Assembly: GCA_023432885.1 (NCBI GenBank)
Contig: JAEZEU010000259.1
Span: 1 to 5,388, forward strand
DNA length: 5,388 nucleotides
From: Pseudomonadota bacterium
Lineage (GTDB): Bacteria; Pseudomonadota; Alphaproteobacteria; Rhizobiales; Xanthobacteraceae
Reading direction: 5' to 3'
A model generated the notes under the pieces. It did not search any database. It was not told the DNA's origin and saw only the letters and a program-made list of their open reading frames with translations. The translations under genes were made by a program, and so were the position numbers. Shown piece by piece: positions 1 through 4,376 of the stretch. Position 1 is the first letter of the stretch. Each line of letters opens with the position of its first letter.

Positions 1-593
1 TTCTTGTTCCGGACCGAGACCTTGCGCTGCTCGCGCTCCTTGATGGTGTCGAGCTTGGGCGTCCGCTCGTAGAGCGCCCACAGGAACTGGTCGATACAGG
101 ATTCCGCAACGAGGCATTCGCCATCGATCTGGAGCCGGTTCGCAGCAGCCGCGGCATCCTGCGGCAAATCATCGGCAGGCGCGATGGCCGCGGCAGGCGC
201 GATGGCCGCCTGTATGCTCGTCGCTTGCTGCGCAAGCACCTCCGATGGATCGGTCAGCGCAGCCACCACGGTGGCGTGCTGATTGTCGTTTGGCTGCGTG
301 TCCTTGGTCGTCGGGTCGACGGCGACCTGCGCCAGGAATTCGGTGTCGGCTGCCAGGTCGGCGCTGTTGATGATAGGGGCGCCAGTGGCGCTGGCGATGA
401 CCGGATTTTCGATGGCAGGGGCTTTCGGCGTGGCCGCCACCACGGCATTCGCTGCCAGTGATGGCGTCACACGATCGACGACGCGTAGCGCGCCGCCGTT
501 GCCGCCCAGGCCGATCGAGGCAAACAACAGGGCAAGCCCGCCGCCGAAGACGAGTGTTGGCCACAGCTTAACTGCAACTCGCCGCGGGTTCAT
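1..593 (-). CDS. Membrane-anchored or exported protein of unknown function, N-terminal part (C-terminus beyond the left edge)
   Basis: The frame is open from ATG 593 to the window edge: 197 codons and no stop. Residues 1-10 are basic (MNPRRVAVKL), and about 11-31 form one hydrophobic segment, suggesting a signal-anchor or uncleaved signal. Residues about 48-150 are a low-complexity Ala/Pro/Thr/Asp-rich spacer, including a doubled AAIAPA. A more ordered part begins near 152, with a Cys pair (Cys160, Cys166, GECLVAESC) followed by IDQFLWALYERTPKLDTIK and a basic run. ATG 593 is preferred over in-frame ATG 599 because GGAGG at 607-603 lies 9 nt from the former and only 3 nt from the latter. The N-terminus resembles, from memory, rhizobial hypothetical proteins that continue into a peptidoglycan-peptidase-like (M15-type) domain, but that domain is not in view, so no function is assigned. 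The gene is transcribed divergently from the dehydrogenase at 898. Confidence 0.8.
   Translation of the reverse strand, partial: MNPRRVAVKLWPTLVFGGGLALLFASIGLGGNGGALRVVDRVTPSLAANAVVAATPKAPAIENPVIASATGAPIINSADLAADTEFLAQVAVDPTTKDTQPNDNQHATVVAALTDPSEVLAQQATSIQAAIAPAAAIAPADDLPQDAAAAANRLQIDGECLVAESCIDQFLWALYERTPKLDTIKEREQRKVSVRNK
174..209. repeat. Perfect 18-bp tandem duplication (two copies) inside the leftmost gene
   Basis: Positions 174-191 and 192-209 are identical 18-mers (ggcaggcgcgatggccgc). Eighteen is a multiple of three, so the copy adds six residues in frame and gives AAIAPA-AAIAPA in the Ala/Pro-rich spacer of the minus-strand protein. It looks like a slippage-type duplication in a tolerant linker. 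Confidence 0.9.
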
Positions 594-600
594 GATCATA

Positions 601-625
601 AGCCTCCAAAGGCTCATCTTGAGCC
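601..625 (-). promoter_or_regulatory. Two overlapping, mutually exclusive hairpins at the ribosome-binding site
   Basis: Hairpin A has arms 611-616 and 620-625 (GGCTCA/TGAGCC, 6 bp, 3-nt loop). Hairpin B has arms 601-605 and 610-614 (AGCCT/AGGCT, 5 bp, 4-nt loop) and covers the SD. They share 611-614 and so cannot form together. In the minus-strand transcript A would leave the SD free and B would mask it. The pairing is directly visible; a regulatory role is inference, and A could equally be a protein-binding dyad. Confidence 0.35.
603..607 (-). promoter_or_regulatory. Shine-Dalgarno site of the minus-strand gene
   Basis: The minus strand reads GGAGG at 607-603. It is 9 nt before ATG 593 and 3 nt before ATG 599, which decides the start in favour of 593. 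The AGG part of this SD can also pair within a short hairpin (601-614). Confidence 0.75.
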
Positions 626-884
626 GGATTGCACAGCCAGCACGCGACGCGTGTCATGTTTCCGGGACAATATGGAAAGGCAAAGGCCGAAAATGTGCGG
701 GAAGCCACGTTTCAGGGAACTGTTGCCCGAACGCAACGCCATGTTGTGCCTCATCGGGACATGCCTCACGACTTCAAGGGCGGCTGCGACTTGCATGTCC
801 CCGGCCGGCCGGCTGCGGCAGGACAGCCATTGCCAGTCGGAACCATATCGATGATGGTCCCGAACCGAGAACATGTAGGACGAT
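626..884. other. Divergent intergenic region without a convincing gene
   Basis: This stretch separates the minus-strand gene from the dehydrogenase. Several frames are open by chance, but none gives a recognisable protein or has a good SD. It must hold the promoters for both directions, yet I see no clear -35/-10 pair on either strand. Its notable features are the inverted repeat at 756-801 and a 12-bp CCGG-periodic palindrome at 801-812. Confidence 0.6.
756..801. repeat. 9-bp perfect inverted repeat with a 28-nt spacer
   Basis: The arms are GGGACATGC at 756-764 and GCATGTCCC at 793-801. It lies about 100-140 nt upstream of the dehydrogenase start. It could be a regulator dyad or an RNA stem in the leader; no T-run follows the right arm, so it is not an intrinsic terminator. 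Confidence 0.6.
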
Positions 885-889
885 GGAGG
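885..889 (+). promoter_or_regulatory. Shine-Dalgarno site that sets the dehydrogenase start
   Basis: GGAGG at 885-889 is 8 nt before ATG 898 but only 2 nt before ATG 892, and it overlaps ATG 883. The start at 898 is therefore preferred, giving an N-terminus of MSEGKSGLQL. Confidence 0.75.
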
Positions 890-897
890 AGATGGGC

Positions 898-2037
898 ATG
901 AGTGAAGGCAAGAGCGGACTTCAACTGCGATCGCTGCTCAAGAAAAGCGGAGAGCTTGAACTGTCGCTGGTGAATGTCCCGACGCCGGAGCCGGCAGAAG
1001 ATGAAGTGGTGGTGCGGGTCGAGGCCACCCCGATCAATCCTTCTGATCTCGGGCTCCTGATCGGTCCCGCCGACATGTCGGCCGCGAAAGTGACCGGCAC
1101 GAAGGATGCTCCCGTCATCACCGCCAGGATGCCGGAAGCCGCGATGCGCATGATGGCGGCACGCCTCGATCAGTCGCTGCCGGTCGGTAACGAAGGCGCG
1201 GGCGTTGTGATCAGGACGGGATCGTCTGACGCGGCGAAAGCGTTGATGGGCAAGACGGTCTCCATGATCGGCGGCGCGATGTATTCGCAATACCGCGTGC
1301 TCAGGGTGCGTGACGTCATGGAATTGCCGCCGGGCACCACGGCCGCCGACGGCGCGTCCTGGTTCGTCAATCCGCTGACCGCGCTCGGCATGACCGAAAC
1401 CATGCGCCGCGAGAACCACAAGGCGCTGGTGCACACGGCGGCGGCCTCCAATCTCGGCCAGATGCTGAACAAGATCTGCATCAAGGACGGCATTGACCTC
1501 GTCAACATCGTGCGCAGCAAGGAGCAGGCGGATATCCTGAAGAAGATCGGTGCCAAATACATCGTCGATTCCACCGCCCCGACCTTCATGGACGACCTCA
1601 CCAATGCGCTGGTGGAGACCGGCGCCACAATCGCCTTCGATGCGATCGGCGGCGGCAAGCTGGCGAGCCAGATCCTTACCGCGATGGAAGCAGCCGCCAA
1701 CAAGACCGCCAAGGAGTACAGCCGCTACGGTTCCAACGTGTACAAGCAGGTCTACATCTACGGCAGCCTCGACACCCGCCCGACCGAACTGACCCGCGCC
1801 TTCGGCCTGACCTGGGGCGTTGGCGGCTGGCTGCTGACGCCGTTCCTGCAGAAGATCGGTCCTGCCGAGATCGACCGCTTGCGCCAGCGCGTGGCCTCTG
1901 AACTGAAGACCACCTTCGCCAGCCACTACACCAAGGTGGTGTCGCTCGCAGAGACGCTCGATCCCGCCAATATCGCCGTCTACAACAAGCGCTCGACCGG
2001 CGAGAAATTCCTGATCAACCCGAACAAAGCCGCCTGA
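898..2037 (+). CDS. Medium-chain dehydrogenase/reductase, quinone oxidoreductase / enoyl-thioester reductase-like (zinc-free type)
   Basis: The 379-residue protein has the MDR layout: an N-terminal GroES-like substrate domain (about 1-150) and a C-terminal Rossmann domain. Visible family marks are the TPINPSD turn (44-50), PVGNEGAGVV (96-104), NPLTALGM (158-165) and the nucleotide-binding stretch HTAAASNLGQML (179-190), followed by a strand and turn with VRSKEQADILKKIGAKYIVDS (205-225) and FDAIGGGK (247-254). The cysteine and histidine ligands of zinc alcohol dehydrogenases are absent, so databases may call it 'zinc-binding dehydrogenase' only by superfamily. The AAASNLGQ form of the dinucleotide loop matches, from memory, an ETR-like MDR subgroup. 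Likely activity is NAD(P)H-dependent reduction of a quinone or activated double bond in the cytoplasm; the substrate is unknown. The frame stays open upstream to 283, but that part lies antisense to the minus-strand gene and lacks family sequence. Confidence 0.88.
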   Translation: MSEGKSGLQLRSLLKKSGELELSLVNVPTPEPAEDEVVVRVEATPINPSDLGLLIGPADMSAAKVTGTKDAPVITARMPEAAMRMMAARLDQSLPVGNEGAGVVIRTGSSDAAKALMGKTVSMIGGAMYSQYRVLRVRDVMELPPGTTAADGASWFVNPLTALGMTETMRRENHKALVHTAAASNLGQMLNKICIKDGIDLVNIVRSKEQADILKKIGAKYIVDSTAPTFMDDLTNALVETGATIAFDAIGGGKLASQILTAMEAAANKTAKEYSRYGSNVYKQVYIYGSLDTRPTELTRAFGLTWGVGGWLLTPFLQKIGPAEIDRLRQRVASELKTTFASHYTKVVSLAETLDPANIAVYNKRSTGEKFLINPNKAA

Positions 2038-2059
2038 GGCCGGGCGGCCTCTTTCATTT
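2036..2059 (+). terminator. Intrinsic-type terminator overlapping the dehydrogenase stop codon
   Basis: GAGGCC (2036-2041) and GGCCTC (2046-2051) form a 6-bp GC-rich stem with a 4-nt loop, followed by TTTCATTT. The left arm includes the last two bases of the TGA stop. The T-run is interrupted, so efficiency may be moderate. It suggests that the dehydrogenase and the following reductase are separate transcription units. Confidence 0.6.
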
Positions 2060-2089
2060 AGCAACCGCAATCTCGAAAACGCTGCGTTT

Positions 2090-2119
2090 CCGGAATCCGG
2101 CTTCCATGCGCTTGCATGG
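2090..2119. repeat. Two adjacent small palindromes upstream of the flavin reductase
   Basis: CCGGA-A-TCCGG occupies 2090-2100. CCATGC-GCTT-GCATGG occupies 2104-2119 and is followed by TTTT at 2120-2123. Both lie 55-85 nt before the reductase ATG. They could be an operator pair, or the second could act as a weak extra terminator. A TTGACC at 2122-2127 resembles a -35 box, but no good -10 follows at the right distance. Confidence 0.4.
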
Positions 2120-2173
2120 TTTTGACCGGGGCGGTAGCTGAGGGGAACGTTCGCAGCTTCATGAGGAATTTTA

Positions 2174-2725
2174 ATGACTCATACCATCGTCACGATCGCC
2201 GGCAGCCTCCGCAAGGAAAGCTTTTCGCTCAAGGTCGCCAATGCACTGGCAAAGCTCGCGCCTGCCTCGCTCAAGCTCGAGGTGATGACGCCCCACGGGA
2301 TTTCCTTCTTCAATCAGGATATCGAGGCCAGCCCGCCGGCGGACTGGCTCGCGTTCCGCGAGAAGCTGCAGAAGTCGGACGGCGTGCTGTTCGTGACGCC
2401 GGAATACAATCGCTCGATTCCCGGCGTGCTGAAGAACGCGATCGACGTGGCCTCGCGGCCCTACGGCAAGAGCTCGCTCCTGGGCAAGCCGATCGGCATC
2501 GTCTCCAACTCGCCGGGCCCGCTCGGCGGCGTCAACGCAGCCAAGCATTTGCAGAACATTCTGCCGGGCATTTCCGGTCCGATCCTCGGCCAGCCGGAAA
2601 CCTACCTCACCATGGTCGGCGATGCCTTCAACGATAAGGGTGAACTCGTGAAGGAGTCGCTGCAGAAGGTCCTGGAGCAATATCTTGCCGCCTTCGCAGT
2701 CTTCATCCAGAAGCAGAACCGGTAG
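2174..2725 (+). CDS. NADPH-dependent FMN reductase family protein (ChrR/YieF-like quinone reductase)
   Basis: The 183-residue protein has the flavodoxin-like fold of the FMN_red family and the usual length for it. IVTIAGSLRKESFSLKVA (5-22) is the first strand plus the FMN phosphate-binding GS-R-S loop. GVLFVTPEYNRSIPGVLKNAIDVASRP (70-96) is the family hallmark, with the PEYN segment at the isoalloxazine site. GKPIGIVSNSPGPLGGVNAAKHL (104-126) gives the later strand and a Gly-rich flavin-side loop. Members reduce quinones, chromate, azo dyes or free FMN with NAD(P)H in the cytoplasm; which applies here cannot be told. GAGGA at 2163-2167 is 6 nt before the ATG. The upstream terminator-like hairpin and the 136-nt gap suggest an own promoter. 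Soluble quinone reduction would be compatible with the MDR enzyme upstream, but a shared pathway is only inference. Confidence 0.92.
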   Translation: MTHTIVTIAGSLRKESFSLKVANALAKLAPASLKLEVMTPHGISFFNQDIEASPPADWLAFREKLQKSDGVLFVTPEYNRSIPGVLKNAIDVASRPYGKSSLLGKPIGIVSNSPGPLGGVNAAKHLQNILPGISGPILGQPETYLTMVGDAFNDKGELVKESLQKVLEQYLAAFAVFIQKQNR

Positions 2726-2779
2726 CATCGACCCCATCGTCGCGAACCCCCGGTCGTCGCTTCCGCTCATCGCAACGCC

Positions 2780-2794
2780 GGTCGTAAGCCGACC
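2780..2794. repeat. Short hairpin between the flavin reductase and ftsB
   Basis: GGTCG (2780-2784) and CGACC (2790-2794) form a 5-bp stem with a 5-nt loop. No T-run follows, so this is at best part of a factor-dependent terminator. The 8-mer CCGGTCGT occurs at 2750-2757 and again at 2779-2786. Confidence 0.3.
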
Positions 2795-2806
2795 CGTGCC
2801 CGGCCC

Positions 2807-2823
2807 TTAGCACTCCATTAACC
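2807..2823 (+). promoter_or_regulatory. Candidate CtrA-binding box upstream of ftsB
   Basis: TTAG (2807-2810), seven bases, then TTAACC (2818-2823) matches the alphaproteobacterial CtrA consensus TTAA-N7-TTAA at seven of eight bases, and the flanking CC is the favoured extension. It ends 22 nt before the ftsB ATG. The match is directly visible; control by the cell-cycle regulator CtrA is inference, though it fits a division gene. Confidence 0.45.
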
Positions 2824-2845
2824 GCGTGGCCGCATCTTGGCGGCC

Positions 2846-3172
2846 ATGGTATCGCGTAGTCGCCTCAAATCCTTCCTGACCGGGCTCGCCCTCTACACGA
2901 TGGCGGGGCTGCTGGTCACCTATTTCGGCGTCAATGCCTATACCGGCAAATACGGCCTCAACGCGCGCCAGGAGCTGGATCAGGAGATCATCGCTCTGAC
3001 CTCCGAGCTGGCGCGGCTCAAGCGCGAGCGCGCGGAAGGCGAGCAGCGGGTGTCGCTGCTGCGGTCCGGTCAGATCGATCCCGACATGCTGGACGAGCGT
3101 GCGCGATTCCAGCTTGATTACGCCAATCCCCGTGACTTGGTGCGGATGGTCCGGCCTGCTGCCGCGAACTGA
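2846..3172 (+). CDS. ftsB: FtsB/DivIC-family septum formation initiator protein
   Basis: The 108-residue bitopic protein has the FtsB architecture: a short basic N-terminus (MVSRSRLK), one transmembrane helix (about 9-29), a periplasmic coiled coil with heptad Leu/Ile spacing (about 38-73, QELDQEIIALTSELARLKRE), and a conserved end LDERARFQLDYANPRDLVRM (82-101). In the divisome FtsB pairs with FtsL and joins FtsQ to activate septal peptidoglycan synthesis at the inner membrane. The start is ATG 2846; an in-frame TTG at 2837 would add only three residues. No strong SD is visible before ATG 2846, so initiation may be inefficient or leader-dependent. In many alphaproteobacteria this gene lies between eno and pdhA; here a flavin reductase precedes it. 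A CtrA-like box sits upstream. The paralogous name divIC is also used for this family. Confidence 0.9.
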   Translation: MVSRSRLKSFLTGLALYTMAGLLVTYFGVNAYTGKYGLNARQELDQEIIALTSELARLKRERAEGEQRVSLLRSGQIDPDMLDERARFQLDYANPRDLVRMVRPAAAN

Positions 3173-3194
3173 TTTTCTAATTTCAAAATTGCCG

Positions 3195-3208
3195 TCGTGC
3201 GAACACGA
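3195..3208. repeat. Small hairpin in the ftsB-pdhA spacer
   Basis: TCGTG (3195-3199) and CACGA (3204-3208) form a 5-bp stem around CGAA. It is followed by A residues rather than T on the plus strand, so it is not a plus-strand terminator. Role unknown. Confidence 0.3.
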
Positions 3209-3220
3209 AAATGTCGCTCG

Positions 3221-3248
3221 TTGCAGTGCGGCATAGCAATATTGCCGC
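3221..3248. promoter_or_regulatory. Nested inverted repeats upstream of pdhA, candidate operator
   Basis: Three symmetries overlap: GCGGCA (3228-3233) with TGCCGC (3243-3248), the 10-bp palindrome GCAATATTGC (3236-3245), and TTGC (3221-3224) with GCAA (3236-3239) separated by 11 bases, which has the T-N11-A form of LysR-type sites. They end 78 nt before the pdhA ATG, in the 154-nt spacer that should contain the pdh operon promoter. No regulator can be named, and I see no convincing -35/-10 pair. Confidence 0.4.
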
Positions 3249-3326
3249 GCCTGCGAGCCAATCCTTTCGCGCCCTTTTGAGTTGAGCTAGAGAGGTTTCT
3301 CCTAATTCTCTCACCCGGAATTGTTC

Positions 3327-4346
3327 ATGGCCGCACCGAAAAAAGTCACCAAGGATTCAGGTCAGGAAAAGGGAACAAGCTCTGCCCCGGAATTCACCAG
3401 AGAACAGGAACTGAAAGCGCTGCGCGACATGCTGCTGATCCGCCGCTTTGAGGAAAAGGCGGGACAGCTCTACGGCATGGGTGCGATCGGCGGCTTCTGT
3501 CATCTCTACATCGGCCAGGAAGCCGTCGTCGTCGGCATGCAGATGGCGCTCAAGCCCGGCGACCAGGTCATAACTGGGTACCGCGACCATGGACACATGC
3601 TCGCCTGTGGCATGTCCGCAAACGGCGTCATGGCCGAACTGACCGGCCGTCGCGGCGGCTACTCCAAGGGCAAGGGCGGCTCCATGCACATGTTCAGCCT
3701 GGAGAAGCACTTTTACGGCGGGCACGGCATCGTCGGTGCGCAGGTCTCGCTGGGCACGGGCCTTGCCTTCGCCAACCGCTATCGCGGCAATGACAACGTC
3801 GCGCTCGCCTATTTCGGCGACGGCGCCGCCAATCAGGGCCAGGTCTACGAAAGCTTCAACATGGCGGAGCTGTGGAAGCTGCCCGTGGTCTACGTGATCG
3901 AGAACAACCGCTACGCCATGGGTACGTCGGTGTCGCGCGCCTCGGCGCAGGCCGATTTCTCCAAGCGCGGCGCGTCCTTCAACATCCCGGGCAAGCAGGT
4001 CGACGGCATGGATGTGCGCGCCGTGAAGGCGGCCGGCGATGAAGCGATCGCCTGGTGCCGCGCCGGCAAAGGCCCCTTCATCCTGGAAATGCAGACCTAT
4101 CGTTACCGCGGCCATTCGATGTCCGACCCTGCCAAGTATCGCACCCGCGAGGAGGTGGAGAAGGTCCGCCACGATTCCGATCCGATCGAGCAGGTGCGCA
4201 ATCGCCTGCTCGCGGCCAAGGTCAGCGAGGATGAATTGAAGAAGATCGACGCGGAAGTTCGCGAGATCGTCAACGCCTCGGCCGATTTCGCCCAGAAAGA
4301 TCCCGAGCCAGATCCGTCCGAGCTCTGGACCGATGTTTATCGCTGA
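3327..4346 (+). CDS. pdhA: Pyruvate dehydrogenase E1 component, alpha subunit
   Basis: The 339-residue protein is a full-length E1-alpha that, with PdhB, forms the alpha2beta2 thiamine-diphosphate enzyme converting pyruvate to CO2 and a lipoyl-bound acetyl group. After a variable, lysine-rich tail (1-22), the family sequence runs from LLIRRFEEKAGQLYGMGAIGGF (36-57) through GYRDHGHML (84-92), the GKGGSMHMF loop (116-123) and GGHGIVGAQ (131-139). The ThDP/Mg motif starts at GDG (164-166) and ends at the Asn pair 193-194 (IENN). YRYRGHSMSDPAKYR (258-272) is the conserved loop that in mitochondrial E1 carries the regulatory serines (here Ser264 and Ser266); bacterial phosphorylation is not implied. 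ATG 3327 has a weak GGAA 6 nt upstream; an in-frame TTG at 3321 would add two residues. pdhB follows after 30 nt. Branched-chain or acetoin E1-alpha is less likely because of pdhB with its lipoyl domain and the close match to rhizobial PdhA. Confidence 0.97.
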   Translation: MAAPKKVTKDSGQEKGTSSAPEFTREQELKALRDMLLIRRFEEKAGQLYGMGAIGGFCHLYIGQEAVVVGMQMALKPGDQVITGYRDHGHMLACGMSANGVMAELTGRRGGYSKGKGGSMHMFSLEKHFYGGHGIVGAQVSLGTGLAFANRYRGNDNVALAYFGDGAANQGQVYESFNMAELWKLPVVYVIENNRYAMGTSVSRASAQADFSKRGASFNIPGKQVDGMDVRAVKAAGDEAIAWCRAGKGPFILEMQTYRYRGHSMSDPAKYRTREEVEKVRHDSDPIEQVRNRLLAAKVSEDELKKIDAEVREIVNASADFAQKDPEPDPSELWTDVYR

Positions 4347-4367
4347 GAGCGCAGTCTTAAGTTTCCC

Positions 4368-4371
4368 GGAG
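4368..4371 (+). promoter_or_regulatory. Ribosome-binding site of pdhB
   Basis: GGAG at 4368-4371 lies 5 nt before ATG 4377, in the 30-nt gap after the pdhA stop. No terminator or promoter fits in this gap, which supports co-transcription with pdhA. Confidence 0.65.
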
Positions 4372-4376
4372 CCACC

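Noticed and set aside
169..564. 131-codon minus-strand frame overlapping the leftmost gene
   Set aside because: Its translation is an Arg/His-rich shadow. The neighbouring minus frame from 593 gives a signal-anchor and sensible composition behind a good SD.
801..812. CCGGCCGGCCGG palindrome as a specific regulatory site
   Set aside because: A 4-bp-period GC run of this kind is common in high-GC genomes and carries little information.
283..897. N-terminal extension of the dehydrogenase frame back to 283
   Set aside because: The extra 205 codons have no MDR similarity, run antisense to the minus-strand gene, and the SD at 885-889 supports ATG 898.
629..901. Possible small protein genes in the divergent intergenic region (plus 629-901 and 651-854, minus 614-874)
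   Set aside because: No SD at suitable spacing, no recognisable motif, mutual overlap on both strands, and unusual composition for a coding sequence.
766..2070. 434-codon open frame on the minus strand opposite the MDR dehydrogenase
   Set aside because: It has the same codon-bias explanation and the same His/Arg-rich composition, and the plus strand encodes a clear family protein with a good SD.
3173..3192. AT-rich inverted repeat AATTT-CA-AAATT after ftsB as a terminator
   Set aside because: The stem is five A/T pairs with a 2-nt loop and no following T-run, too weak to call.
3270..3310. Sigma-70-like promoter just upstream of pdhA (TTGAGT/TTGAGC with TAATTC)
   Set aside because: The possible spacings are 15 or 20 nt rather than about 17, and the boxes are poor, so I do not call it.
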